The notes: generated from the letters alone by a model not told the origin. 64,000 bases of DNA from Eutypella sp. D-1 (GCA_023313575.1 JAJTTP010000005.1:682001-746000); one strand, 5' to 3'; shown: positions 1 to 12,061, counted from the stretch's first letter. A program made the numbers and translations.

Positions 1-1784
1 CTGAAATTGGGTCCGAAGACGGTCAAGAGGAAGAAGTAGACTCTGATGAGGAGGAGCTTGATGAGGCGGACGACGGAGATTCATTACAAGAGAACGATAT
101 GGAGGATCCAGAAGGGTTACTGGAAGATGATTACGAGGAGGGTCTTGAGGATATAGGGGAAGAAGATGAGAGTGCGAGCAGCGAGGAAGATGAAGATGAT
201 TCCTCGGAAACTATGGTGCAAGACCCCAATGGCCTTAACGACGGCTTCTTCTCGATCGATGACTTCAATAAGCAAACCCAATGGTTCGAGGAACAGGACG
301 CCAAAGCGAACCCAAATACAGATGACGCAAGCGAAGACGAAGAGGTAGACTGGCACACTGATCCATTCTCTACGAATCCTACGGCGTCAGGCAAATCGGC
401 CAAGAAGTCTAAGGAGACCGAGGAAGACGGAGTCCCGTCCGATATGGAGGACGACAAGGACGAAGAGGGGGGGCCGACCTTCGGTAACATGGACTTATAT
501 GCTCCTGAAGGAGAAAGCGACTTGGAAGATGCCGGAGACGACGCAGATGAGGGTACCGGATTCAATGCCAATGACGTGTTTTATAAGGACTTTTTCGCCC
601 CACCGAAGCGGAAAGGGCCCAAAAAGGACAAGCCAAGAAAGCCGAAAGAGTCTCGAGCCGCCGCACCAGAGGATCGAGATATAGACCGAGCCATGGCCGA
701 CGTCCACCGCGATCTGTTCGACGACGAGTCGGAACGCTCCGGTTCTGAAGATGCCCTTTCCGATGTTTCGGCGGGCGACCCGAAATCAAGGAAGTCTGCC
801 CACGAAAGGCGGCAAGCCAAGCTGGCCGAGGAGATTCGCAAACTCGAAGCCGCGAACGTGGCTAAGCGCGAGTGGACCATGGCCGGCGAGGCCAAGGCGG
901 TAGACCGCCCGATGAACTCCCTCCTCGAGGAAGACCTCGACTTCGAGCACGTCGGCAAGCCGGTCCCCGTCATCACGACCGAGGTGAGCGAGAACATCGA
1001 GGACATGATCAAGCGGCGCATCGTCGCGCAGGAGTTCGACGAGGTGATCCGGCGGCGTCCCGACTCGGCGGACCTGTCATCCGGCCCCACGCGCCGCGGG
1101 CTCGTCGACCTCGAAGACACCAAGGCGAAGCAGAGCCTCGCGGAGATCTACGAGGAGGAGCACGTGAAAAGCGCGAACCCGGACACGTACGTGAGCCAGT
1201 CGGACGAGAAGCTGCGCAAGGAGGAGAAGGAGGTGGAGCAGATGTGGCGCGAGGTGTGCGGCAAGCTCGACGCCCTGAGCTCCTGGCACTACCGCCCGAA
1301 GCCGGCGGCGCCGACCCTCACCGTCGTCTCGGACGTCGCCACGGTCGCCATGGAGGACGCGCAGCCCACCACCGCACAGGGCGTGTCCGGCGGCGACACC
1401 GCCCTCGCGCCCCAGGAGATCTACGCCCCCGGCCGCGCCACCGTCGAGAAGGGCGAGGTCGCCACCGCCAAGTCCGGCCTCCCGCTCGCCAAGCAGGAGC
1501 TCAGCCGCGAGGACAAGGCCCGTATGCGTCGCCGCCAGAAGGAGAGGATCCGCAAGGCCGGCGGCCTCCCCGGCGACAAGAACACTAATACTCAGGGTGC
1601 TGCTGCTGCTAAGGCCAAGGCTCCTGGAGCCAGGACCACCAGGGCCCAGCAGCAGAAGGATACACTCGGTGACCTCCGGAAGGGCGGCGTCAAGGTCATC
1701 AACAAGAAGGGCGAGGTCCTCGACATGGAGGGCAACAAGGCGGGGGCGGCTAGGGCTGCCACGAGCGGCAGCTTCAAGTTGTAG
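1..1784 (+). CDS. mpp10: U3 snoRNP protein MPP10, 3' part of gene
   Basis: The reading frame is already open at the first base of the window and continues without a stop to TAG at 1782-1784, so the N-terminus lies outside. About 594 residues are visible. Mpp10 is a nucleolar subunit of the SSU processome that binds U3 snoRNA with Imp3 and Imp4 and is needed for 18S rRNA maturation. Visible marks are long acidic Asp/Glu/Ser stretches in the first third, then the family core: IKRRIVAQEFDEVIRRRPD (about 1010-1070), a SLAEIYEEEH segment, SSWHYRPKP (about 1280-1300), an EIYAPGRATVEKGEV block and a basic SREDKARMRRRQKERIRK segment. The C-terminal half is much more GC-rich at third positions than the acidic part. 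No intron is needed in the visible part. Identification is from motif order and is firm. Confidence 0.93.
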   Translation, partial: EIGSEDGQEEEVDSDEEELDEADDGDSLQENDMEDPEGLLEDDYEEGLEDIGEEDESASSEEDEDDSSETMVQDPNGLNDGFFSIDDFNKQTQWFEEQDAKANPNTDDASEDEEVDWHTDPFSTNPTASGKSAKKSKETEEDGVPSDMEDDKDEEGGPTFGNMDLYAPEGESDLEDAGDDADEGTGFNANDVFYKDFFAPPKRKGPKKDKPRKPKESRAAAPEDRDIDRAMADVHRDLFDDESERSGSEDALSDVSAGDPKSRKSAHERRQAKLAEEIRKLEAANVAKREWTMAGEAKAVDRPMNSLLEEDLDFEHVGKPVPVITTEVSENIEDMIKRRIVAQEFDEVIRRRPDSADLSSGPTRRGLVDLEDTKAKQSLAEIYEEEHVKSANPDTYVSQSDEKLRKEEKEVEQMWREVCGKLDALSSWHYRPKPAAPTLTVVSDVATVAMEDAQPTTAQGVSGGDTALAPQEIYAPGRATVEKGEVATAKSGLPLAKQELSREDKARMRRRQKERIRKAGGLPGDKNTNTQGAAAAKAKAPGARTTRAQQQKDTLGDLRKGGVKVINKKGEVLDMEGNKAGAARAATSGSFKL

Positions 1785-2787
1785 TACCACGGTGTACCGT
1801 GCCGGCCACACTGTTAATGCTAGCTAGGTTTGAGCTTAATTATCATATCAGATTCAATCCATGGAGTGAAAGCATACTGTACTTCTGATCTAGTTCTGAT
1901 AGGCCTAGTGGATGGATATAGAAGACACATTCTCATATGGTGGTGCTTGTTATTACATTGAACAACACGAACCTCGAACTGGAATATTGTCGCCTGAGAT
2001 GTTTCGCAGTTACCTCTATAGAACCAAATTTCCCTCCCATGTGACTTATAACTAGTTGTTCAAAATGTTATCCGGAGGCCGCTAGAAAACGTTTACACGA
2101 TACGCTCTGTATTAAGCACTTTACAACTTAATTCATGAGCAATCAAGTGCTCGTCTCATCACACCTCGTCTCGTGTGCCCTGCGAGGATTTCCATTGCCA
2201 TTTTATTGCCACCATCGGGACTTCTTATCCAGCAGCACGACAAGCCAGCTTCATCGATCGAGTGATCCACGACAAGTCCCGTAAATACCTTAAGAAAGGC
2301 TACGCCTCAAATTTTCTAACTAGACCCAGCAAGTCGGTAGTGAAAATATGGTTTCCATGCATTCATCAACCTTGATAGCCTCGGTACACATATTATAGTT
2401 ACATGCAGCTGATTTTTGTTGGGTGTCAAAGGTTTATATCATGCAAAAGACCTATTAGGCTTTCCTGGCGCTCATGTCTTCCATGTTTTTATCCTGTATT
2501 AAGTTAGGTGGTTTGTCAATTTCTCGGTGTTGATTCGACAACACCTGCATTCAGTGTAAGTCTTGAGTTTACCTAAATAATTATTCACCTCAAGTCTCTT
2601 CACTAAGGTTCTGGTTGGTAGCAGCACCGAACTGTAAACTGTGCAATGCAGATGAATAGAAACACCCAAGAGCAACCGTTCTACTTGGCTTTCTCTTTCT
2701 TTCCCCTTACTGAACAATCCTGTCTACAAAACTCGTAACTATTACCTTATATTCATCTTTTTTATACCCCTTAATACACCTTCATCC
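1785..2787. other. Intergenic region between MPP10 and the secreted-protein gene
   Basis: About 1 kb with no convincing coding sequence on either strand. It should contain the MPP10 3' UTR and the promoter and leader of the next gene. The short open frames here have no family motifs. A pyrimidine-rich leader (about 2690-2785) precedes the ATG at 2788. Confidence 0.6.
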
Positions 2788-4851
2788 ATGCAAAGCACTC
2801 TGCGTTCCGTGATAGCCATCGTCATCTTACATCTCTTACAAATAACGATGGCAGCAATACTCGCCGGTCACAGCCATGGGCCCCTCAGTGTTGGAGCTAC
2901 TCTATCTCATTTCCCTTCCAACGAGAGGGTGTGCAATATGTACAGACACGGGGAGCCAGACCTCTGGGGAGCGAGCCACGCCAACTACTACTTCTCTTCA
3001 TTCATGCGTGACAACGGAGGGTCTCTAGGTACGGTCTCTCGTTCCTCATCGTCGTCTGGCGAAGCCCTCGTCTTTAGTATCCATTCATGCTGACTTTCCT
3101 TTTTTTTTTCTTGCAGATGACTGGCTGCAGAGGATGCACATTAACGCCACGTCAGACGCCGGCATCACGACAGAGTCTCTGCGTTGCGACACGCTGCATA
3201 CCGACTTCTGCTCGCCCCCGGGCGACGGAGACTGCGAGGTATACAACCCGGCGGCCTGTAAGTCATCCCCGCTTCCATGTGCAGTCCCCACGTCGCTGAC
3301 TTGTCTCCTGTAGTCCAGGCCATCCGCCTGCAGGCGGCGAATGTGCACGCCGGCCTGCAAGCCATCGATATCAGCAACATCAAGACGACCTTGAGCGAAG
3401 AGCTCAGCCTCCAGGAGATCTTCCACGACTTCATGTTCGAGGGCGAACAGGAGTCCAACGGGAGACTGGATGTTTTCAAGGTAAATTGACTTGTGCCCGG
3501 TGTCGGCTCCTAAAACACGCCCCGCCCCCTTAATGGGATAAATTGATGGGAAGCATGCTCATCAAAGCTAACCCGCGGTGGCCGTTTCTAGCTGGTCGAT
3601 CGGTTCATCGAGGGCTTTGTCGATTCTCTCTTCCCGCCTTCAGGGGAGCCTGGACCTACCGTTAGGTTCTTGGATGCTTCGTTTATCAGCACCTTCAGTA
3701 AGTAGCCTGTATATCTTGTTTGAGGCGTAGCTCATCATGCCATCTACACGCTGACGCATCTCGCGACTTCAGCCAACAGGAAGCCGCAAAGGCACAATGC
3801 CTTTACTCCGGAGCAGGTTGAGGTTGCCTACAAGACAGAGCTCGGGCAACTGTTTGACGAGGTCAGCGATTTCCTCCAAGACTTCACGGCCACTTTGTTC
3901 GGCGGTAAACCCGCGCACCACATTGACCTGCGCAAATTTGTTGCCGGTATCGACGAAAATTGGGACTTGGGAAAGCCTAGACAGGAGTGGGAGGCAGTCC
4001 AGTATCTGTATGTGTGCTACAAGTTCAAGGGTGTCTGCTGATAGGGAATCGGCCAAAAACTAACTCTGGTGTAGGCTTGCGCGCAACTTCCCCAGCCCCA
4101 ACGGAGTTATGAATCTCTTAGAGCCGGCGATCAAGGAAGGCTTCAGGTATCTGGTACGTGATCCATGAACCCTCACTCCCCCCCCCCCCCCGGGGGGGTC
4201 CGCAGGTCATTGTAATGTGGAACTGCAGCACTGACGAGAACCTCAGAAACTCGGCTTGATTGGACACATCCTCGCGGCGCGAACCATCTACGTTATGCAT
4301 TATGTAAGTCATCGCTCCGGCGTAATCCTGCAAATGGGAGAAACTGAACATCGACGTAGACCAAGACCGACAAAGCGACATGCCTGAGCATCTTCGAGAA
4401 TGCAGCACGATTCCTAAACGACGTAAGCAAGCCTGTTTTCTCCTCCGTGGCTGCTTATTCGTCTTCCTAGACACTTTGCACTGACCCCTTCCTGTCTTTC
4501 TTCTAGGGATGTTACGTTCTGAAGGTAGGAAACACCTGCCTCGAGAACGGCGACAACGCGCCGCACGAGATCTACACCGCGCAGAAGAAGTACGGGATGA
4601 ACGTCACGGACTTCTTCCACAGCATCCGCGACTGCGACAACGACTTCGAGCGGATGAACAACGTGGTGTTCGACCAGAACAGAGACCTGAGCAGCGGCTA
4701 TCTCCGATCACCGCGGTGCGCGTACCCGCTGAAGATCCTCATCGCCGATACGCAGTCGATGTGGGATACCCGCTGGGTGGACCACAGCATTGCGAACACG
4801 GTGGGCGTCAGGATCCCCTTCGCGGCCTTGGGGGGGCTATGTCCACCGTAG
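2788..4851 (+). CDS. Secreted fungal protein of unknown function, nine exons
   Basis: Exons read by eye: 2788-3028, 3117-3257, 3314-3480, 3592-3697, 3773-4007, 4075-4153, 4247-4303, 4360-4422 and 4507-4851, joining in frame to 477 residues. All introns are GT..AG and 56-111 nt long. The protein starts with a hydrophobic signal peptide (about residues 1-22) and has no obvious membrane segment afterwards. Recognisable stretches are SHANYYFSSFMRDNG, a Cys cluster ending CEVYNP followed by an amphipathic IRLQAANVHAGLQAI helix, and several Cys-Asp/Cys-Glu segments near the C-terminus that suggest disulphides. It resembles secreted ascomycete proteins with a domain I recall as DUF7872; that name is from memory and uncertain. 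No catalytic motif was recognised. The stop is TAG at 4849-4851. Exon 9 is the longest and carries the most conserved-looking block. Confidence 0.8.
4178..4198. repeat. C14 then G7 homopolymer pair inside intron 6
   Basis: Fourteen C are followed directly by seven G, within intron 6 (4154-4246) of the secreted-protein gene. The two runs are self-complementary and could form a tight hairpin. The length may also be unreliable in the assembly. It is intronic, so it does not alter the protein. Confidence 0.85.
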
Positions 4852-6213
4852 ATGTCATTGCATACTACTCCGCCGAGTCTGTTTTCTTGTCAATATTAGG
4901 CTATCATGTTTTCAATTATCTGGACCTGCAAGGCCAGTCATCGTATGTACGCAGATATACGCATTTACCCTTTTTATACGGCTGCTCCTGGGCGTCGATA
5001 TGTGCTGGTATATAGCCAGTTTAATACTCACAAGATTGATTTTTGCTCCCTCTCTGGCAAGGCCACATGCGAAATTGAGTCGTCGGGATAGATGTAGAGC
5101 GTGTGAACCACTGATTCGCGTACATAATCACTGTATACTGCGAAGCACTATGGCCTTTCGTATAATATTTCCCGGGCAAGCGACTACCTAGAATCTGGAG
5201 TATATGAGGGCATCTAACGAAGTTGCCAACCTGCAATGCAATGATGTCGCCTCTCCTTTCCCTTTACACGACCCGTTTATTGACTTTATCCTCGAATTGG
5301 GAACGTGTACGTGTGTAAGCCAAATACATCTCCTCCCGTCTTAGCCTTCGCGGCATAGCTGACCTCACTCACTTCGCAATCACCAAACTGATCATCGCAC
5401 TTTCGCATTTTTCTATGTGAGGAACGAGAGATAGGGAAAGGAGGCGCACAGAGCGCAGGATTATCATTGTGCTTTTAAGTGTTCTTATGTACATACCTAA
5501 GTAGATACCAGGCAGGTGCGATTCCCGTGGTATCATGGAAGTCTCCATTGGATATGGTCAAGTCCAAACAATTACTGAGACATACCCCTCCAGTTCAAAC
5601 CGGCAGGATTGGACGTGCCTTCCAAATACAACTACCTAGGTAGCCTACGTACCTTCCTCCTTTAAAGTATATACTTGCATACATACTAAAATACTTACGC
5701 TCGGACCTTGTTGAGTCCTGCGTGCGTTAAGGTTGGCGGGGTTGCAATGAAAAGAGGTACGAAAGGTACAACAACCTTGAAGGTACGAAATAGACAGTAC
5801 TAGGACCCGGGGGTTGCCTCTAAAGTGCGTCTATGGACTACCAGGTAGGTAACTGGCTAATTAAACTTAAGCAGGCCTTCCTTGTCCAGTTGCTTCGACG
5901 TTGCTACCTGACCTGAGCTTTCTCTTTATCTACACTTAGTATGTTTCAACACCAATACAACTTCTTGTTAATCGTCATCATCGGTCGGGTCAGTTGGTCT
6001 GACTTTCACTCCGTTTGCTATCCGTCTGCCAGCTTTACACCCGCTGTCGAACAGAAAGTTTAATATTAATGGCAACTGCTTCGTAAAGAGCAAGCATATT
6101 AATAAAATTAGAACATCGTGAACCACACCAACCAACCAACCGGCAAGCTTTCTCGGCCCATACCTCTCATCCTGTGACGCCACAGAGAAGAATAAATAAC
6201 AATATCAACAACA
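4852..6213. other. Intergenic region with TACCTAGGTA-type motifs
   Basis: About 1.36 kb without a supported gene. It contains several half-sites and a full copy of the short palindromic family seen through the window (about 5500-5660). The last 200 bases are A-rich with CCAAC repeats and an AACAACA leader just before the next ATG, as expected for a 5' UTR. Confidence 0.6.
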
Positions 6214-7722
6214 ATGTCGCTGACACCCGCAGTGTCGCGCGACGGCTTCTCTTTCGCCGGCAGCGACCTCTACGCCGAGGCGAGCGGGCACAACCGACAT
6301 CGGCGCGCCTCTCCCGCGGAGCTGAAGGCTCACTTCCAGGGCGGTTCCGACAAGGACCATCCGGCCCACTGGTTCGAGGCCCAGCTTATTCACTACGGGC
6401 TGCCGCCGTCCAAGACCAAGGCCGTGGCGCGCATGCGACTCTACGACGCCGTCAAGGCCGGCGGGCTTACCGTCCCCGCGCGCATCAAGACCCTCGAGGC
6501 CGACCTCAAGAAGCAGTGGACCCGCGACGACCGCGAGACCAAGAAGGCGCTTTCCGCCGCCAGTGGTAGCGGAAGTGCGCGTGCTTCGGGTTCTAAGACT
6601 ACGTCGTCTTCTGCCGCTACCGCGGCTAAGAAGGGTACCAAGCGCAAGGCTGACGAATCCTCTTCGAACACGGTAGACCTCACCATCAGTGCTGGTGGCG
6701 TCGACATTAAAGTCAGTACTTCTAGCCGCACAAGCAAGTCTACGAAATCGGCGACCTCGTCGACGGCCGCAGCGTCCGCCTCCAAGAAGGCGAAGACTAC
6801 AAAGGAGGCGAAGACTACAAAGGAGGCAAAGACTACCAAGGCGACGCCCACGCCGAAGTCGTCTGCCAGGAGCACGACGAAGCTGAAGGCGTCATCCTCG
6901 GCATCCAAACCCAAGGCCTCGTCTCGACCGCCCGCTTCTTCCTCGGCGCCCAAGCCCGCTAAGAAGCAGACGGCCAAACGAGGAGGCCATTCGCAAGCTT
7001 CTGGACGAAGCGCGGCATCAGGTAGTCCCGTTAGAAGCCACCCGCCGGGACGTATGGCCCGACGCGGCGGCGCTTTTTCGGCAGGCGGCCGTGGTACGGC
7101 CTCGACATCCTCGCCGGCCAGGGCAAGTTACGGTTATGGTGGCGGCGGCGGCGGTTTTGACGACGACGACGACGACGCTCCCCCACCGTACTCGGAGTAT
7201 GATGATGACGACTATTACGGCCACGAGAAAAGCGATCAAGATAGCGACGACTCCGGTAGCGACGTCGAGCTGCAACCCCTGGGCCTCCTGAATGGGCGCT
7301 ATGATGTGTATAGCCCGGATGTCACGGAGCAGTGGGACCAGTGGGACGAGAGCGACTTCTCGCTCATTCTGACGCTGCGGGGCGACGAGCTGTGGGGCCG
7401 CTTCGAGCTGGGCGTGATCCAGGGCGTGCTGCGGCTCAACCAACGGCCGTACCAGTCATCGAACGAAAAGCTTTCCTTCCAATGGCGCGGCCGCGAGGAC
7501 GAGGGCCCGATCGTGTACGGCGACGATAACTACGGCTGGCTCCGGTTCCTGGGCGGAGGCCGCATCGAGGGCTACCTTGACTACCAATCACTTGGTTTCC
7601 AGGCCGAGCGCCTCTCCGGACAGTCCACCCGCAGTGAGATTGACGCCGCAACCCTCCGCAGTGACTGGTATAGCTACAACGAGCGCGAGTACGAGGAGGA
7701 GAACCGCGCCCGCTGGGGTTAA
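6214..7722 (+). CDS. Conserved hypothetical protein with SAP-like N-terminus, basic linker and C-terminal globular domain
   Basis: Single-exon gene of 502 residues with a good start context (AACAACAATGTCG). Residues about 1-110 hold a compact domain with a SAP-like helix-turn pattern (HYGLPPSKTKAVARMRLYDAV), a type that often binds DNA. Residues about 115-300 are low-complexity Ser/Lys/Ala/Thr, histone-H1-like, with three tandem copies of a KTTKEA-type unit at nt 6789-6845. An Asp-rich patch (about 320-350) leads into a conserved-looking C-terminal domain of about 120 residues rich in Trp, Gly and Tyr (LTLRGDELWGRFELGVIQG, YGWLRFLGGGRIEGYLDY). A nuclear or chromatin-associated role is inferred from the SAP-like segment and the basic linker; no enzyme motif is visible. 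I recognise the architecture as common in ascomycetes but cannot name the protein. Confidence 0.85.
   Translation: MSLTPAVSRDGFSFAGSDLYAEASGHNRHRRASPAELKAHFQGGSDKDHPAHWFEAQLIHYGLPPSKTKAVARMRLYDAVKAGGLTVPARIKTLEADLKKQWTRDDRETKKALSAASGSGSARASGSKTTSSSAATAAKKGTKRKADESSSNTVDLTISAGGVDIKVSTSSRTSKSTKSATSSTAAASASKKAKTTKEAKTTKEAKTTKATPTPKSSARSTTKLKASSSASKPKASSRPPASSSAPKPAKKQTAKRGGHSQASGRSAASGSPVRSHPPGRMARRGGAFSAGGRGTASTSSPARASYGYGGGGGGFDDDDDDAPPPYSEYDDDDYYGHEKSDQDSDDSGSDVELQPLGLLNGRYDVYSPDVTEQWDQWDESDFSLILTLRGDELWGRFELGVIQGVLRLNQRPYQSSNEKLSFQWRGREDEGPIVYGDDNYGWLRFLGGGRIEGYLDYQSLGFQAERLSGQSTRSEIDAATLRSDWYSYNEREYEEENRARWG
6789..6845 (+). repeat. Tandem 18-bp coding repeat (KTTKEA units)
   Basis: Three consecutive, nearly identical 18-bp units encode AKTTKE-type repeats within the basic linker of the SAP-like protein. 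It is a short in-frame minisatellite, likely variable in copy number between strains. Confidence 0.75.
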
Positions 7723-8937
7723 TACTGGCTCATGAATTTCAGGCGGCGAACTCGCTGCTCGGCCTGCGTGCTTCCTTTTTCAATAAGGGCGTTTGGACAG
7801 TCTGCAATGGTTGGGGTTCTTGGGTGTTCTTGTCTTGCTGGAAGTTTGGGCTTTTCTGTGTACGGTTTTCCTTGAATCCTTGGATGGGCTGGAGTTGAGA
7901 CGCACTGTGCCTATCGTCGCCGGCCGGCCTCGTGGACGAGCCAGAGAAACTTGCTCTCCACTTTCCGTTCCGCCACGTTCACCGGGGTCTGAGCTGTCAA
8001 CCTAGTTCCCGTCTAGCCCCTTAAGAATATCGCCGTTATGGCAATCAGTTTGATAATCTGCAGTCTGTCTCTTGGATGGCGACCCGAGACATCTTGTCTC
8101 AGGCTGCGTCACGTCGTCCCATCCCTTTGTCATACGGAGCGCTACGACGTCAAGTTTTGTCTCGCCCAGGCTTACCCCTGCACGCGCAGCTATTCCCATT
8201 TCCTCCGCGGGGAATGACAAAAGAATACCCTGCATGATGCCCCAAGGGGGAATGTCTGAGATAGGTTTTCTTCAACTACATGACACACGGAGATGAAGGA
8301 AGCTCTGGATCGGTGTTGCACTGCATGTAAGGAAGCTATGAGCCGTGACCTATTACGTGGGTAAGGGCGCGCTGTCAAAAACGTGTCTAAAGTATGTCGG
8401 AGTAAAAGAAAGTTTCCCTTCTATGATCTATCATGGCAAGTAATTCAGATAATTCTACCGCAGTGATATGGATGTGCATGATATTTGACTTATTACCTAA
8501 CCAACTTAAGTCGGTGATTGAGAGACCCCTTGACTTATCGCCAGCCAGTACGTAATAATCTTTAGTGCACGGACCAACAGAGCTGCTACATACGCAATAC
8601 TTGTATGTGGATCCCGGCAAAGCGGGCTTGATATCAATAAGATCTCGGAGAAGCCGTTGAAATTCCTGTTAGTTAGCATTTATCAGATCAGATCATCAGA
8701 ACTTTAAAAGTACGGGCCGTAGAAAGTACTTAAGCAAGCACCACGTATTCATATACTCAGATATACCTATATATCGAAATTTTGTTTTCCTTCTGCGCAG
8801 CCAAAGCAACTTCTTATCGAGCGCATCGTTGGATTGGAAAGTCGCAGCTGAAGGGAACACACTCACATATCCCCCCCCCCTTCCTCCGGCCCGGCTAAGT
8901 GAGTGTGTAAGTGGTGTGTGTGTGTGTATGCGTCGCG
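7723..8937. other. Intergenic region
   Basis: About 1.2 kb with no supported gene. The sequence near 8860-8935 has a C10 run and a short TG repeat directly before the next ATG, probably its 5' leader. The short open frames on both strands lack family features. Confidence 0.55.
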
Positions 8938-9367
8938 ATGGCCAAGGATAAGGTGCCGACGGTCGGCACGCTCGACAAGCCCGAGAACCTGGACGAGCTC
9001 CTCAAGGAGGACCGGGGCGACGACTGCGCCGCCTGCCGGATCATTGGTGAGTTTTTGACGGCCGCCCTTCCCCCTCCGTAACGGGACCACCAGACTCCAC
9101 CCCCCCTTACAATGTAACACCCTTTTACCCCCGCCAAACTGGGGCGAGCCGAAACGAAACTAACCGTGGACGGGATACGCACCAGGCGGCGGCGCGTTCC
9201 TGGGCCTCGCGGCCTACAGCTACTACTCGGGGACGACGCAGCTGGAGCGGCAGCGGGCGAAGATCGTGGCGAGCGGGTCGGTGCTCGGGATCCGCTCCCG
9301 CCGGATCGGCATCGCCGCTACCTCGCTCGGCCTTGCCTGGATGGGTATCTATCGGCTGTTCTTGTGA
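8938..9367 (+). CDS. Small DMAC1-like (DUF4536) two-helix membrane protein, probably mitochondrial
   Basis: Two exons, 8938-9046 and 9186-9367, joined in phase 1 across a 139-nt GT..AG intron, give 96 residues. The acidic N-terminus is followed by a CAAC (CxxC) pair at residues 30-33, a glycine/alanine-rich first membrane segment (about 37-52), a basic loop with SRR, and a second membrane segment ending MGIYRLFL at the stop. This layout matches the DUF4536 domain of distal membrane-arm assembly component 1, a mitochondrial inner-membrane factor for complex I in animals. The fungal role is an inference from that family. The ATG was chosen because the ATG ten bases upstream is out of frame. Too short and too split to appear as a single open frame. 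Confidence 0.78.
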
Positions 9368-12039
9368 AAAGGAAAGTCGTAGCGGCGGTGGTGATGGGGA
9401 TTGGGATGGGTTGGGTTGGGGAAAGGTTGCGGGGAAATGACTTGACGGTGTAGGGATTTGAAATTTGTCATGAGGCAGGACATCTCTTTCCGCGCTTCTT
9501 GATGTCTTGGTACGAGTGCATGGCTCTGGAGCACCGAGGCTCCGGGGCCCAGGAGCGAAGGGCTTTGGGGGGAGGGAAGGGGAATGGGGATACGATGGGA
9601 GGAAACCCCGGGAATATCACGAAACGAGAGTATATCTCAATGAAGAGGTTCGTAGCCTGGATAGGAGGGCGCCGTGGCATACATACATAACACGGCGTCA
9701 ACTGCAGCCTGCAGTGAGAGCGCTGGCTGCTGTACCAACACACAAATAAATGTACATATATATATCATGAAACCGGCTTCAGGCGCATTATCAACGACGG
9801 AGAAAGGAACAGGAAGAGTGAACTCAAATATATATTTGTGTGTGCTTTCTATATATCGGGTTTGCACGGCATGCGGTTCCCCGTCCGTGATGCTAGATCA
9901 GCTAGCTAGCTGCACGTGAGCAAGACTGTCTCCCGGTCCCCCTTGTCTCTGCCGCATCTGCACCATCTAGGTTTGTTCATCTCCCCCCCCCCCCAAAACG
10001 CTCGAGATTTACGCGTGCAAGACACGGCTGGGTGATTTCTCGGGGGGTAACTACGTACCTAGCTATGTGCGCCTCTGACTGGCACGCTAGTAATAGGGGG
10101 TTTAGGGGGGGGGGGGTCGGCTACATTGGAACCTATCCAGGCAGCCAAGCGTAGTGGGAAGGAAGACCCTGAAGATCCTGATGGGGGTTTTGTTCGGCAG
10201 AGGGTTACAAGCTATTATTGGTTAGCAGGTTAGCAGGCAAGTTCTTACCGACCAGGTGGCAACAGCAGTTGGTTGTTGTCGGAATGGGTCTCCGTCGCAA
10301 GTACCTAACCTTAAATGTTTGTTTGGTCGTGCCAGGCAGGCGAGGTGGACTTGAAAGGAGGTCCACAGGCGCAGGTTTGTATGAAAGATGCTTTGGGTAA
10401 AGGCTATCGTTATCGCGAGGCGGCCATCACGACGCATCGGAACAATAAACGCGGTGCGTACGAAGTACGTACGCGTATGTGTGCGTGTGCCACCGTGACG
10501 GGACTTTGGAAATTTATTAGCGTCATTACATACGTACGAAGTCGGGTAACTACATAATAGTAATGTTGATTGAGTTTGAGAGCAAGGGCCAGGCTTCACT
10601 TAAAGTTGTCTTTGTCTGGGTTGGGTTGGTCTGGGCTGGGCTCGCAATGACCAATCACGACTTAAATTCGCAATTGATTTGTTGACGAAGGCTTCCCCAC
10701 TGGGAGAGTATACCCGTGGACCTTAGCATCCTTTTACATATGTTACTTATCCTTGATCAGGAAACCTCCCTTTGGTCGCCCAGTCAATACTTAGTAACCC
10801 CAGTTATTACCACCCCTCCCACGGAATTACGGATTACGATAACCTACTAACTGGTGTATACACGATACTTGAATACCTAAGTAAATAACGTATAATAACC
10901 TTAGGCATTGGGCATCGGTGTGGATGGGATGGACAAGGGAAAACAAGAACGATCGGGGTGACCGCGATGAGTATTTAAGTGCCTTCATGCCTTACCGTAG
11001 GTACCTACATAGCCTAAGATAAACATGTAGTTAGGTGGTTCAAAACGGAGAGTGGGCGCGGCCCAGGTGATCACAGGGAAATGTGGCCCTTGCGGTAACC
11101 AACTAGCCGATGGGACAATGGAAATATACTTGTATGTATTTGAGGTGCAGAGAGCTACTGCATGGGGATGGGACAGACAGATTATACAGTAACATGACAG
11201 ATATGTCTGAGCCCTACCGTAGGGTGTTTCTGTCTGGCGTTTTCTGCCTCAGGCATCTCTGGCACGCGATTGGTATTCGGATCCATCGATGGGATGGGAC
11301 ATGCAGGCGACCAAACCCGGCTTTGCCAACGAGTCGTCGTTCGGTTGCAGATGCACCACTGCCTGCGCCTTGGGGAGCAAGAGAGGGGGAGGTGACAGCG
11401 AGTCAAGATCTCTTCAGATCCTATAACTGTATCTAACCGGGACAACTGTCGTCCAAGTCGTCTTGGGTACTGGGGTAGAACCCGTAAACATGCCCAGGGG
11501 TTGATGATGTTTGGGGTATTCGGGGTGGTTGGGTTACATAAGCAACGAACACCTTCAGGTACCCTTACTATTACTAAAAAGGTCCGCGGGTGCCTCCAGG
11601 TAGGTACTCTAATAGATCCGTGATCTGCTCGGGTACCTGATCGTTACGACATCATCAAAAGGCTGGTTGATAGGTTCGTATTCGACCCCAAATCTCGAAT
11701 AACGAATAATCAGTCTTTAGCGATAGGAGATATTGCTATAAGATAGGATGTTATATACACAGTTATATTCACCTGTGCATACTATAGCAGTCCCAAAGTC
11801 CCAAGGTTGAGTTAAAGTACTTATGCACTTACCTTATCCATGGTTGTGGTTACATGTTGATGGGAGGGTTCCTTATTGGCACCAAGGAGATTGAAGTCCC
11901 GCCATCCATTGGATTTGCTAATCTGCCAATCTGCCTGGCCTGTCTGCCCCTGCTGCCCTTGTTGCCCTTGCTGCCCAGGTTGTTCTTCCCCTTCCGGGTT
12001 CAGTAGCTTTCCCCCCCTTGGAACGACACCTACTTCCAG

Positions 12040-12061
12040 TACCTAGGTAGGTACCTAGGTA
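12040..12061. repeat. Doubled TACCTAGGTA palindrome
   Basis: Two copies of the 10-bp palindrome TACCTAGGTA lie side by side, sharing the surrounding TAGGTACC context. This is the clearest example of the motif family that recurs in the intergenic sequence. Confidence 0.8.

Noticed and set aside
1077..1811. 244-codon antisense open frame opposite MPP10
   Set aside because: Shadow of GC-rich codon use in MPP10; Leu/Ala/Arg-rich and without family features.
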